Source of the DNA: Ruminococcus sp.
GTDB taxonomy: Bacteria > Bacillota > Clostridia > Oscillospirales > Acutalibacteraceae
Length of the DNA: 43,508 bases
Assembly (NCBI GenBank): GCA_017456845.1
Contig: JAFTIP010000026.1
Coordinates: forward strand, 1 to 43,508
Direction: 5' to 3'
Positions 18,159 to 25,566 of this stretch are shown here, in pieces (positions within the stretch are counted from its first letter, which is position 1; each line of letters starts with the position of its first letter). Position numbers and translations under genes: made by a program. The notes under the pieces are model-generated. The model saw nothing but the letters and a program-made list of their open reading frames with translations. It was not told the origin of the DNA and made no database searches.

Positions 18159-19457
18159 TTAATTCATTTTTAAATCACCATTTGCAGGGCCGTCAAGAAC
18201 TTTTCCGCTTTCAGAAAATCTGGACCCATGGCAGGCACAGTCCCACGTGTGCTCCGCTTTATTATATTTTAAGGCACAGCCTAAATGAGGACATCTTTTT
18301 GTTGTAGGGGTAAGAAGATTTTTGGTAGTCTCAAATCCGTTAACAAGAAGCTGAGGTTTTAAAATGCTTCTTGAAGGCGAAAAAACAGGTGAGAAATCCA
18401 AAGGCTTACCTAAAATCTCTCCGCTTATGATTCGGGCGCTTACCATAGAACCCGTCATTCCCCATTTATTAAAGCCCGTTGCCACATATAAATCAGGAGT
18501 GTTTTTGGAATAGTTCCCTATATATGGAATACCGTCAAGGCTTATGGTATCCTGTGCCGCCCAGTTAAAAGCCTCCTGAGTATTTTTATAATACTCATTT
18601 TTAAACTCCCTCAGCTCAGCAAAGCTTCCGCCCTTCTTTCCTGTACGGTGCCCGCCTCCGCCAAGAAGAAGGCAATCGCCGAAGCTGCTCAGAGAAAAAC
18701 CAGTTTTGCTGTCGTCAACGTACATAGCACCAAGCTTTTCGGCATTTTTAAGAGCAATAACATAGGAGCGATGCTGATAAAGCTTTAAAAAATAGCTCCC
18801 ATGCTTATTAATAAAAGGAAAATGTGTGGCTACAACCACTTTTTTAGCTTTGATTTTGCCAAACTCAGTAATAGCTGTGGTGCCTATCATTTCATTAACT
18901 TTTGTATTCTCAAAAATTTTAAGCTTTTTTGACACAAACTCAGCAAGCTTCAAGGGATTAAACTGCCCCTGATTTTCAAAGCCGATTGCTCCTGAAGCAG
19001 TCAAGGGCAAGGGCAAAACCTCGGAATAAATATAAGGCACGTTCAGTATTTCAAGGGCTTTGGCTTCCTCTTTTAGCTTGTTCATATTATATCTGTAAAC
19101 GAAATTTGCTTTTTCCTCAAAAGTACATCCTGCCGCTTTGCAAAGCTTTTTTAGAGAATTTACCGCCTGAGAATTTGCCTCATAATACATCTGAGCATAT
19201 TCTTTGCCGTAGGATTTCAGAATTTTACTGTAAATAAGCCCGTGCTGAGCGGTAATCTTTGCCGTTGAACGTGCAGTGGTATGAGAGCAAATTCGCCCTT
19301 TTTCAACCACCACACAATCCACCCCTCGCTCTTTTAGAAAGAAAGCTGTCAGAAGCCCCGAAAGCCCTGCACCGATTATAAGTACATCGGTACAGATTTC
19401 ACCTTTCAGTTCATCAAAAGAAGGCAAGGTAAAGCTTTCCTGCCATAAAGATTTCAT
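18159..19457 (-). CDS. FAD-dependent oxidoreductase with C-terminal Rieske [2Fe-2S] domain
   Basis: The 432-residue protein joins a DAO-type FAD domain to a Rieske ferredoxin domain. The dinucleotide site GAGLSG is at residues 29-34, with VVVEKG closing the fold. The Rieske ligands are C389, H391, C407 and H410 (CPHLGC...CACHGSRF). The ATG at 19457 lies 1 base after the stop of the small gene at 19459-19662, so the two are translationally coupled. The substrate is not known. Being linked to a small protein behind a possible forespore promoter and ahead of sigG suggests, without proof, a function in sporulation. The longer reading frame to 19550 overlaps the small gene. Confidence 0.88.
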   Translation of the reverse strand: MKSLWQESFTLPSFDELKGEICTDVLIIGAGLSGLLTAFFLKERGVDCVVVEKGRICSHTTARSTAKITAQHGLIYSKILKSYGKEYAQMYYEANSQAVNSLKKLCKAAGCTFEEKANFVYRYNMNKLKEEAKALEILNVPYIYSEVLPLPLTASGAIGFENQGQFNPLKLAEFVSKKLKIFENTKVNEMIGTTAITEFGKIKAKKVVVATHFPFINKHGSYFLKLYQHRSYVIALKNAEKLGAMYVDDSKTGFSLSSFGDCLLLGGGGHRTGKKGGSFAELREFKNEYYKNTQEAFNWAAQDTISLDGIPYIGNYSKNTPDLYVATGFNKWGMTGSMVSARIISGEILGKPLDFSPVFSPSRSILKPQLLVNGFETTKNLLTPTTKRCPHLGCALKYNKAEHTWDCACHGSRFSESGKVLDGPANGDLKMN

Positions 19458-19458
19458 A

Positions 19459-19662
19459 TCAGTGTTGTTTCTTTCTGAAATCCTCTTTGTCAGCGGCGGT
19501 AAAATCCATATCGCTTTCCATATTTTCCACGCCGAGGTCGTTGTCCACACCGCTGAAAATGGGGAGAATTTCGTTCATATTATCAAAAGGCACTGCGTGA
19601 TAAGACCTGATATAAGGCACAACCCCACCCATATCGTCATTTCGCCATTTCTTTTCTTCCAT
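19459..19662 (-). CDS. Small uncharacterised acidic protein upstream of the FAD/Rieske oxidoreductase
   Basis: A 67-residue product starting MEEKKWRNDDMGG, with an aromatic-rich middle (VVPYIRSYHAVPFDNMNEI) and an acidic C-terminal half; no signal or membrane segment. I do not recognise the family. The ATG at 19662 follows AGAGGTGAT at good spacing. A longer frame to 19887 runs through a terminator and is not credible. Its stop is 1 base before the oxidoreductase start. A promoter-like pair lies 18 bases ahead of its start. Confidence 0.7.
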   Translation of the reverse strand: MEEKKWRNDDMGGVVPYIRSYHAVPFDNMNEILPIFSGVDNDLGVENMESDMDFTAADKEDFRKKQH

Positions 19663-19679
19663 TTTAATCACCTCTACCC

Positions 19680-19709
19680 TATTATGGGTCAAGACAGCAA
19701 AAAAATTCA
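19680..19709 (-). promoter_or_regulatory. Promoter resembling the forespore SigG/SigF class
   Basis: On the minus strand TGAATT (19709-19704), a 17-base spacer and CATAATA (19686-19680). CATAATA is close to the SigG -10 consensus CATAMTA and TGAATT to its -35 box, though a weak vegetative reading is possible. It lies 18 bases before the small protein's ATG. sigG is two genes downstream. Confidence 0.45.
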
Positions 19710-19723
19710 GGAAAGTAAAGGCA

Positions 19724-19757
19724 CAAAAAAAGCTACCAACAGTTGTTGATAGCTTTA
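19724..19757 (-). terminator. Terminator after the lipoprotein gene
   Basis: AGCTA-C-CAAC (19731-19740) pairs with GTTG-A-TAGCT (19745-19754), with one mismatch and a 4-base loop. The minus strand continues with seven T. It lies 18 bases behind the lipoprotein stop. Confidence 0.82.
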
Positions 19758-19774
19758 AGGCACATATTAAGGTA

Positions 19775-20500
19775 TTATAAATTTTCCAGAAATCCTGTAT
19801 CATAGACCAGGTCTTTAAGCTCAGGGATAAACATATTGTTTTCTTCGTCCCTGAAAGCGTAAACACAGTAGCCCACATTTTTGGCAAAGCCTATGGTACT
19901 TGGCATTGAATCAAAGATTTCATTACAGGTTTTCCTTTTGGGAAGAATATTAAAATCCGCTTTGCTCTGAAGGTCATCCAAACCGTAAAAAAGCAGATAT
20001 ACATTTATAACCGTACAGCTTTCTTCGTCCAGCATAATATACTCGCAAAAGCCACCGTCCTCAACATCCTTACTCCAGGACAGAATATAAGTAGGATACT
20101 CAAAGGTATCCTCAAGAAAAACAGGCTTGTTAACCTGACCATTATATGTAATGGAAAACTCACCTATTTTATTCTTGAAGTCCGTGAATTTATCCTCATC
20201 CAACTTGTAGGAAAAATAAATTCCGTAATCATCATAATCAATGACTTGAGCCCAGTAATACTCAAATTCAAGGAGATTTTCGGGAGCTTCCCTTGGAAAA
20301 AGCAACATATATGAGCAATACATATACTCTCCCCAGCCAAGGAGAGTTTCTTTCTGACCTGCTTTAGTGAAGGTTTTATTGGCCTCATATACATTATCGT
20401 ATATCATATGATAATCATCAACCGTGCTATAAGTCTGCACACACCCTGCCATTGAAAAACATAAAGTTAAAACCAGAAGAACGCAAATAAACTTTTTCAT
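19775..20500 (-). CDS. Uncharacterised lipoprotein
   Basis: The 241-residue protein has a clear type II signal peptide: MKKF, a hydrophobic stretch, and lipobox SMAGC, with Cys at about residue 20. The mature part (VQTYSTVDDYHMIYDNV...) is mixed and acidic with several Tyr/Trp; no family recognised. The ATG at 20500 follows AGGAGG at good spacing; the upstream in-frame ATG at 20530 lies ahead of that site. It stands alone between its own promoter and terminator. Confidence 0.8.
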   Translation of the reverse strand: MKKFICVLLVLTLCFSMAGCVQTYSTVDDYHMIYDNVYEANKTFTKAGQKETLLGWGEYMYCSYMLLFPREAPENLLEFEYYWAQVIDYDDYGIYFSYKLDEDKFTDFKNKIGEFSITYNGQVNKPVFLEDTFEYPTYILSWSKDVEDGGFCEYIMLDEESCTVINVYLLFYGLDDLQSKADFNILPKRKTCNEIFDSMPSTIGFAKNVGYCVYAFRDEENNMFIPELKDLVYDTGFLENL

Positions 20501-20520
20501 ACATATCGCCTCCTGAATTG

Positions 20521-20549
20521 ATAATAACAAATTCTATTTTATTAGTCAA
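20521..20549 (-). promoter_or_regulatory. Promoter for the lipoprotein gene
   Basis: On the minus strand TTGACT (20549-20544), a 17-base spacer and TATTAT (20526-20521), 21 bases before the ATG. Just upstream (20555-20578) is a perfect AT-rich inverted repeat, AAAACAATAA with TTATTGTTTT around a 4-base loop, possibly an operator. Confidence 0.65.
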
Positions 20550-20637
20550 CAGTGAAAACAATAAATTATTATTGTTTTTTGAATATACCTTTTAGCCCAA
20601 GATCTCGAAATATGCCGTTTACGGGCATTTTATGCGA

Positions 20638-20666
20638 TAGACATAATGACGATTGAATGGTATAAT
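20638..20666 (+). promoter_or_regulatory. Promoter for the small ORF at 20700
   Basis: TAGACA (20638-20643), a 17-base spacer and TATAAT (20661-20666) lie 34 bases before the ATG. Confidence 0.6.
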
Positions 20667-20699
20667 AATAAAAAACCATTGAATAATAGGTGAACTATT

Positions 20700-20945
20700 A
20701 TGATTGAAAAAGTTGTTCTATATAATGGCGAAAAGCTTATACTCACAAGATTTTGGGCGAATAACGAGCTTTGCCTTTGGATATGTAATTCAAAGCAAAT
20801 CAACATACCAAAAATGAAGTTTGTTGGTGGCTGTGCTGATGAGTATTGCATTTTTATAAAAGATTTAACAAAGAATGAATTACATTCAATAACTTTTCTT
20901 GATGGTTCTCCAATAAACTTTAATGAATTTGATGAAATCGATTGA
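20700..20945 (+). CDS. Small hypothetical protein
   Basis: An 81-residue product, MIEKVVLYNGEKLILTRF..., with regular beta-strand-like alternation and three Cys; no signal peptide or membrane segment. It is not recognised. Support comes from a promoter at 20638-20666 and an AGGTGA site 7 bases before the ATG. Lone small genes in this gap may come from decayed mobile DNA. Confidence 0.5.
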   Translation: MIEKVVLYNGEKLILTRFWANNELCLWICNSKQINIPKMKFVGGCADEYCIFIKDLTKNELHSITFLDGSPINFNEFDEID

Positions 20946-21179
20946 CGGGTTTTGGTTAGCTATGGTTTTAAAAAAGAAATGTGCTAAATGTTCATTCGAA
21001 TATGATTATGAAAGTTTTGCAAACCTAATTTCGTGTTCGGGGAAATACCTTCTCATTCCCTTTTTAGCCATATTAATCACCTCATAGCTATTATTGCAAA
21101 AGCGGTTTTAATAATCAAGGAAAGTAAAGGCATAAAAAATCTGCCCTGCTAACTAAAGCAAGGCAGTAAACAAAAATGT
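20946..21179. other. Gap with broken small-gene remnants
   Basis: Two short open frames oppose each other here. On the minus strand, 21006-21071 encodes 21 residues (MAKKGMRRYFPEHEIRFAKLS) behind a strong GAGGTGAT ribosome site and a degraded copy of the promoter region at 19663-19735. On the plus strand, 20962-21087 encodes 41 residues with a CxxC (KCAKCSFEYDYE) but has no ribosome site. Neither is a convincing gene. They look like remnants. Confidence 0.3.
21141..21166 (-). terminator. Terminator after the hydroxyacid dehydrogenase gene
   Basis: CTGCC and TGCT (21141-21150) pair with AGCA and GGCAG (21157-21166), with a mismatch. The minus strand continues with ATTTTTT. It lies 14 bases behind the stop at 21180. 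Confidence 0.8.
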
Positions 21180-22097
21180 TTAATTTATAACAAATTCCAA
21201 AGGCTCATCTAAAACAAGATGATTCAAATTTGAGCAAATATGAGCATCAAGCCGTTTTTTCACCTCAACAGAAATTGCCGCAACCCCGGGAAGCACCACA
21301 ACATTTCTCAGCCTCCTGAAGGGATTGGTAACGGGATTAGGCAACACCTCGAACATATCGAGCACCGCTCCGCCGATTTTCTTTGACTTAAGAGCCTTGT
21401 ACAAATCTTTTTGGTTAAAAACAGCGTTCCTGCCCACATTAATAATCACAGCTGTTTTCTTCATCTTACATAAAAACGTATCATCGATTATACCTCGGGT
21501 TTGCTCATTATCAGGCAGGGTTGAGATTACGTAGTCGTACTCACAAAGATTATCTATAAGCTCCTCTTTACCGCGGATAATCTTGTTATACTGAGGTTTT
21601 TCGGTACAATAAGAGTCATATCCGTCAATGGTCATACTGAAACCTGAAAGCCTCTGAACAACTGCTGTGCCAATATTGCCTGCTCCCAGTATAACCGCTT
21701 TCTTACCTTCAAGCTCTGTTATATAGGAATAACCGCGAGCAAGCTTAAAGCGACGGTTATTAGGATTAAGTCTGAGCTTTTTTGCCACAGATAAAATACC
21801 ATAAACCACAGTTTCTGCAATGGGTATGCTGTAAACATTGCCTGCATTTGCAACAGAAATATTTTTATCCCGGAAGGTATTTAAAGGAACCTTATCAAAA
21901 CCTGCACTGGTAAGCTGAAAAAGCTTAAGACAAGGCAGATTCATTTCTGCACACACCTCAGCCATAGCACGTGTACCTACTACAGCAATAACGTCATCGT
22001 TGCCGTTAAAATTCTTTAAGGATTTTAAATTGATCTTTCTAACCTCAACATTCTTCGATTTAAAGGATATATCCCTGTCGGTAAGTACAAGTCTCAT
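21180..22097 (-). CDS. D-isomer 2-hydroxyacid dehydrogenase homologue lacking the catalytic His
   Basis: A 305-residue member of the phosphoglycerate/lactate dehydrogenase family. The NAD-binding GAGNIG is at residues 138-143, the substrate Arg at R223 (NVGRN) and the acid partner at E250 (LDMFE). The family's catalytic His, normally in TPH-hydrophobic-AG, is replaced: the segment reads VVLPGVAA, with G271 in its place. It may bind without catalysing, act on another substrate, or use another base. The ATG has AGGAGG upstream. It is a monocistronic gene with its own terminator. Confidence 0.85.
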   Translation of the reverse strand: MRLVLTDRDISFKSKNVEVRKINLKSLKNFNGNDDVIAVVGTRAMAEVCAEMNLPCLKLFQLTSAGFDKVPLNTFRDKNISVANAGNVYSIPIAETVVYGILSVAKKLRLNPNNRRFKLARGYSYITELEGKKAVILGAGNIGTAVVQRLSGFSMTIDGYDSYCTEKPQYNKIIRGKEELIDNLCEYDYVISTLPDNEQTRGIIDDTFLCKMKKTAVIINVGRNAVFNQKDLYKALKSKKIGGAVLDMFEVLPNPVTNPFRRLRNVVVLPGVAAISVEVKKRLDAHICSNLNHLVLDEPLEFVIN

Positions 22098-22217
22098 ATA
22101 ATCCTCCTAATAAATATTTTATTCAATTATACAACAACGAAAGGCTCAATGCAACGCTTAAGCTGCTATTCTTTACCGCCCAAACTCCTTTATTATCAAA
22201 AATTTCGTCTTCAATTG

Positions 22218-22247
22218 AAAAAATTGCATAAAACTATGCAATTTTTT
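22218..22247 (+). terminator. Perfect 13-bp inverted repeat with T-run upstream of the phage-like gene
   Basis: AAAAAATTGCATA (22218-22230) and TATGCAATTTTTT (22235-22247) enclose a 4-base loop. It has terminator shape in both directions, yet it sits between two divergent genes. It could therefore be an attenuator or insulator, or mark an old junction. Confidence 0.5.
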
Positions 22248-22294
22248 GGAGATTCGTACCCCTAAGCAAAAACATTAATTCAGGAGGATTTAAA

Positions 22295-22636
22295 ATGGCA
22301 AAAAGACGCTGTTTCTCAATTGATTTAATTGAAAGCATAGATTTTCGTAAACTTTCAAACGAAGCAATAAATTTATATTTCGGGCTGATGGCTCACGCCG
22401 ACGACGAAGGTGTGGTTATAAACCCCTCTATTCCCCTGTGCCTGTTCAAAATAGACGAAAACACAATAACCGAGCTTATAGAAAAGGGATTTCTGCTTAC
22501 ACTTAAAGATTTGCTTATTATAAGGCACTGGCATGTGCATAACAAAATACAAAGCTCAAAGAAAACAAAATCCACATACACCGAAGAACTGTCTGCCCTT
22601 TGCATAAACAACAGAAAAGAATATGATTTTTTATAA
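22295..22636 (+). CDS. Phage replisome-organiser-like N-terminal domain protein (orphan)
   Basis: The 113 residues (MAKRRCFSIDLIESIDFRKLSNEAINLYFGLMAHADDEGVV...) match from memory the N-terminal winged-helix domain of Firmicutes phage replication proteins. That domain begins MAKRRMFS, has a LYFHL...ADDDG segment and ends near HWxxHNxIQ; here the equivalent is RHWHVHNKIQSSKKTKSTYTEE. The usual C-terminal DnaD-like part is absent. AGGAGG lies 8 bases before the ATG. It lies outside the integrated element, about 260 bases left of its end, so it may be a remnant of a different phage. Confidence 0.65.
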   Translation: MAKRRCFSIDLIESIDFRKLSNEAINLYFGLMAHADDEGVVINPSIPLCLFKIDENTITELIEKGFLLTLKDLLIIRHWHVHNKIQSSKKTKSTYTEELSALCINNRKEYDFL

Positions 22637-22867
22637 AGGTTTTGTCTAATATCTTCGCCCGTTTTCCACCCCACTATAATATAACTAAACGTAATAAAAA
22701 ATAATTAAAAGTAATATAAAAGAAATGAATTGAGGGGAATTGTTAAAGGTTTTTTTCCGCAAACCTCCATGTTGAAAACTTGTTGACAAACAGTCTTTTA
22801 GCCTGTAAAGCTTATAATATTAAAGATGTCACATTCCGGAAAGCGTAGTTATTTCTAAGCAACAAAA
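22637..22867. other. Gene-free stretch left of the integrated element
   Basis: AT-rich, with a small inverted repeat AGGTTT/AAACCT near 22746-22767 and a TTGACA at 22783-22788. The only TATAAT nearby is 24 bases away, too far for a normal promoter. I see no coding frame with a ribosome site. Confidence 0.5.
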
Positions 22868-22895
22868 AAGAGGATACCGTACTTGGTATCCTCTT
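22868..22895 (-). terminator. Original host terminator of tRNA-Leu, now separated from it by the element
   Basis: On the minus strand AAGAGGATACC (22895-22885) pairs with GGTATCCTCTT (22878-22868) in an 11-bp perfect stem followed by TTTTTTG. It abuts the left att repeat. Before integration it stood directly behind the tRNA-Leu 3' end. Confidence 0.8.
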
Positions 22896-22917
22896 GGTGC
22901 GAGTGACGGGACTTGAA
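22894..22917. repeat. attL: 24-bp copy of the tRNA-Leu 3' end
   Basis: Identical to 37718-37741. It contains the 3' strand of the T-arm and acceptor stem of tRNA-Leu including CCA. The rest of the tRNA is missing at this end, as expected for the distal junction of an element integrated into a tRNA gene. Confidence 0.93.
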
Positions 22918-22925
22918 GGAGCCAA

Positions 22926-22947
22926 AAATCGCATTGTAGTGCGATTT
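22926..22947. repeat. Perfect inverted repeat next to attL
   Basis: AAATCGCA (22926-22933) and TGCGATTT (22940-22947) with a 6-base loop, 9 bases inside the left junction. It may be a site for an accessory recombination protein. Confidence 0.5.
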
Positions 22948-23023
22948 CAACGATTGTTAACTCCCAAGACTTTCATAGTCATTCGTCAAATAAATATTAC
23001 CAAAAATCAGATACCAACTCAGG

Positions 23024-23045
23024 TTTATTCCCACTTTATTCCCAA
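23024..23045. repeat. Tandem TTTATTCCCA motifs, putative integrase arm sites, left end
   Basis: Two direct copies, TTTATTCCCA-C and TTTATTCCCA-A, stand head to tail with an 11-base period. The same decamer occurs twice near the right end (37452-37461 and 37538-37547). Repeated short motifs inside both ends are typical of arm-type binding sites of tyrosine integrases with an N-terminal arm-binding domain. Confidence 0.6.
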
Positions 23046-23131
23046 TGAAAAATCTCAATCTTTATCCAAGTATACTACACTTAAATCAGTTTAGCAAGTC
23101 GTGTAAATTATCAGGGCTTTTCAAATCCTGT

Positions 23132-23154
23132 TTACTGTATTATAATTACTGTAT
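23132..23154 (+). promoter_or_regulatory. Direct repeats around the -10 box of the element's regulator gene
   Basis: TTACTGTAT at 23132-23140 and again at 23146-23154 flank a TATAAT (23141-23146), about 30 bases before the XRE gene. A weak TTTTCA lies 17 bases upstream of the -10. The placement suggests an operator for autoregulation. Confidence 0.5.
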
Positions 23155-23182
23155 GATACATTTTTAGTTAGCAGGTGAGAAA

Positions 23183-23623
23183 ATGGCTGAATTAACAGAA
23201 AAGTATGAGAACAAAATTGAAAAAGCAGAAACTTGGGAAGATATGCAAAAGGTATTGAAAGAACTGCCAAAGGTTACATTACGCCAAAGGGTTGAAGAAC
23301 TCTGTGAGAAATACAACAAGAGTTTTTCTTTAATTTGCGGATTTGCTGATATTCCCGAGTCAACCTTTTATGCAACTGTCAACGAAACAAGAACACCTAA
23401 AAAAGAGTTGATTATTAAAACAGCACTTGCCTTGGGTGCAACGATAGAAGAACTAAACGAATTGTTGAAGCTTGCAAAGCTCAAAGAACTTTATGCAAAA
23501 AATAAAGAGGATGCAATTATAATTTATGGTATGAAAAAAGGACTCGACCTTGAAGAAATTGATATGCTCCTGAAAAGCCAAAACTCAAAAATGCGTTTTT
23601 TCAAGGAGAAGGATGATGAATAG
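23183..23623 (+). CDS. XRE-type helix-turn-helix protein paired with the kinase
   Basis: The 146 residues have a charged, probably helical N-terminus (1-35). A helix-turn-helix domain follows (RQRVEELCEKYNKSFSLICGFADIPESTFYATVNETRTPKKE, then the IKTALALGATIEELNELL helix, about 35-95), with a Lys/Asp-rich tail. No signal peptide. The ATG follows GCAGGTGAG. Its stop overlaps the kinase start, so the two are coupled. It is the first gene inside the left end and a likely transcriptional switch, perhaps a kinase substrate. The second part is inference. Confidence 0.78.
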   Translation: MAELTEKYENKIEKAETWEDMQKVLKELPKVTLRQRVEELCEKYNKSFSLICGFADIPESTFYATVNETRTPKKELIIKTALALGATIEELNELLKLAKLKELYAKNKEDAIIIYGMKKGLDLEEIDMLLKSQNSKMRFFKEKDDE

Positions 23624-25316
23624 AAACGAAGAAATCAAACTGGATTTCTTTATGTCACAAATCAAACATCTTGAAGATATAAAGGAAACCGAAAAAACAA
23701 AGCTTAGTGTTGTGTTGTATGAAGCAACTCATACCACCTGTATTCTGAGGGTGTGCAAAAATCGTAATCTTTCTACTGTATGTGATGCTTTGCTTCAAGT
23801 GAAAAACCCCAATGTAGCACTGGTGTATCAATATGTTTATGCAGGTGGAAATACATACATCCTTGAAGAAATGTTAAGCGGTAAAACTATTGAGGGAATC
23901 ATCGAGGATAAAGGGCTGTTTTCGGAAAAAGAAACAGCAAAAATCATTTCAGAGGTTTGCTCAGGTTTAACGGACTTTCATAAAATGCAACCGCCTGTTA
24001 TCCATAACGACATCAACACATCCAACATAATGATTTGTGATGATAATAGAGTTAAGCTCTTTGATTTTGACATTTCACGAACATACAAAAAGGAAGCAAG
24101 TAAAAATACGGAGTTGTTCGGAACTGAGGAATATGCATCTCCCGAACACTATGGATATGGTCAGTCTGAACCCCGAACTGATATATACTCCCTCGGTGTT
24201 ACTATGCACAGGATGCTTTGCGGAGAATACCTTTCGGGTAATCGCAAGTGCCTTTACAAGGGACGAATGAAAAAGATAATTGAAAAATGTATCGAAATTG
24301 ACCCTAAAAAAAGATACACATCCGTACAGCACTTAAAAAAAGATCTTGAGAAAGTCCTGAATAGAAAAAAGACAACTATTAAGTTGATAGCATTACTCTT
24401 GGCTGTTGCTGTTCTTTTTGTTGGTGCGTATTTAGTTTTTGAGAAACACTTTAACGGGAATACTTCTTTAGCACCGCAGGATGAAACCACAAATCAAATA
24501 TCCACAGAAAATTCGGGTAGCATCGTTCCGCAGACTACAAATGTTCAGGAAAAGGAAGAACCTAAAAAGGTAGAAGTTGCCGAAAAGTTAGATGGTGAGC
24601 TTCTTTCCTTAACTTCGCTTAATAACGGAACTATGGCGTATCTGGAAAAAACATCTGATGAATATCACATTAAATCTTCATTGGGAACAGATAAAATTTT
24701 GCCGACTACTCTTGCAATAGAAGAATGTGAGCTTTTATATAACACTTACACTGATAGTCTTTATATAGTCACTACTAATAACGATAAAGGCTATATTTAT
24801 TCTCTGAGCAAGGATTTTGAGATAGACAGCAATCCCGTATACAGTGCACCTCAGTCCTATATATCAGATATTAAGGGTATGTTCTTCTCTGATGGAATGT
24901 TATATTGCAATGCATTCGGAAAAGATTTGATTGATACAGACAGATGGTGCCAAATCGGTTCGGTAAACTGTTCGCCCATTGCAGTAGCAAATGATCGGAT
25001 TTATGACATCAGCAATAACTTCTATATGCTTGATGAATTATCAGTTGATGGTGATTGCTTAAATCAATATGAAATTCCTGGGGACACTTTATTTGACAGA
25101 GTTTGTTTTGCCGATAGCAACACTTTGTATTTAACTGTAAAGAAGGATAATAAAAGCTATGTACATTCTTTTGACGGCGAGGAATTTAATGAATTTGTTT
25201 GTCTGAGCGATTATCAGCATTATACAGATTTCAAGTGTTCGGCAATGACTGTAACCCAAAACAAGATTTGGATGTATGACAGCGAAATGAATGCGATAAA
25301 GAAACTTACAATTTAA
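23616..25316 (+). CDS. Membrane Ser/Thr protein kinase-like protein with an outer beta-rich domain
   Basis: About 566 residues. The cytoplasmic kinase domain (about 1-250) has catalytic HND (VIHNDINTSNIM, near 131), a DFD in place of DFG (LFDFDIS, near 151), SPE (near 176) and YSLGVTMHRMLCGEYL. The N-lobe is unusual: no glycine-rich loop is visible and the VAIK lysine appears as Arg (CILRV). One transmembrane helix at about 257-276 precedes a Thr/Ser/Gln linker and an outer region of repeated beta-strands that may be a propeller. Two ATGs stand in tandem; 23616 has the better spacing (7) from AAGGAG. It could be active on a narrow substrate set or a pseudokinase. Confidence 0.82.
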   Translation: MNRNEEIKLDFFMSQIKHLEDIKETEKTKLSVVLYEATHTTCILRVCKNRNLSTVCDALLQVKNPNVALVYQYVYAGGNTYILEEMLSGKTIEGIIEDKGLFSEKETAKIISEVCSGLTDFHKMQPPVIHNDINTSNIMICDDNRVKLFDFDISRTYKKEASKNTELFGTEEYASPEHYGYGQSEPRTDIYSLGVTMHRMLCGEYLSGNRKCLYKGRMKKIIEKCIEIDPKKRYTSVQHLKKDLEKVLNRKKTTIKLIALLLAVAVLFVGAYLVFEKHFNGNTSLAPQDETTNQISTENSGSIVPQTTNVQEKEEPKKVEVAEKLDGELLSLTSLNNGTMAYLEKTSDEYHIKSSLGTDKILPTTLAIEECELLYNTYTDSLYIVTTNNDKGYIYSLSKDFEIDSNPVYSAPQSYISDIKGMFFSDGMLYCNAFGKDLIDTDRWCQIGSVNCSPIAVANDRIYDISNNFYMLDELSVDGDCLNQYEIPGDTLFDRVCFADSNTLYLTVKKDNKSYVHSFDGEEFNEFVCLSDYQHYTDFKCSAMTVTQNKIWMYDSEMNAIKKLTI

Positions 25317-25340
25317 TACTATTAAATACCTAAGTGTTAA

Positions 25341-25382
25341 GAGCGATTACATGCTGATTTTAGTGTGTAGTCGTTCTTTCTT
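25341..25382 (+). terminator. Terminator after the kinase gene
   Basis: GAGCGATTACA (25341-25351) pairs with TGTAGTCGTTC (25366-25376), including two G-T pairs, followed by TTTCTTTT. The remainder of the gap 25383-25560 is AT-rich and shows no supported gene. Confidence 0.75.
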
Positions 25383-25566
25383 TTATAAAAATAAGATAAA
25401 TCGTATTTTTCTACAAAATGTAGAGAACAAAGAAATGCCATCTGCTACAATAAAGATAGGCAGAAAATTTGTCATATTTTGGGAATTTTACAAGGAACAA
25501 GTCACCTGTCCTCAGACACTACGAAGTTCCGAATTGATGAATTATAATTAAGAAAGGAGATTTCAT

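Noticed and set aside
22783-22818. TTGACA and TATAAT as a promoter left of attL
   Set aside because: The spacer is 24 bases, too long for a vegetative promoter, and no gene follows on that strand before the att site.
22894-23094. Plus-strand frame of 66 codons starting in attL
   Set aside because: It reads through antisense tRNA sequence and the putative integrase sites, without a ribosome site.
25351-25551. Plus-strand frame of 66 codons between kinase and Mor-like genes
   Set aside because: It starts inside the kinase terminator, has no ribosome site and has low-complexity composition.
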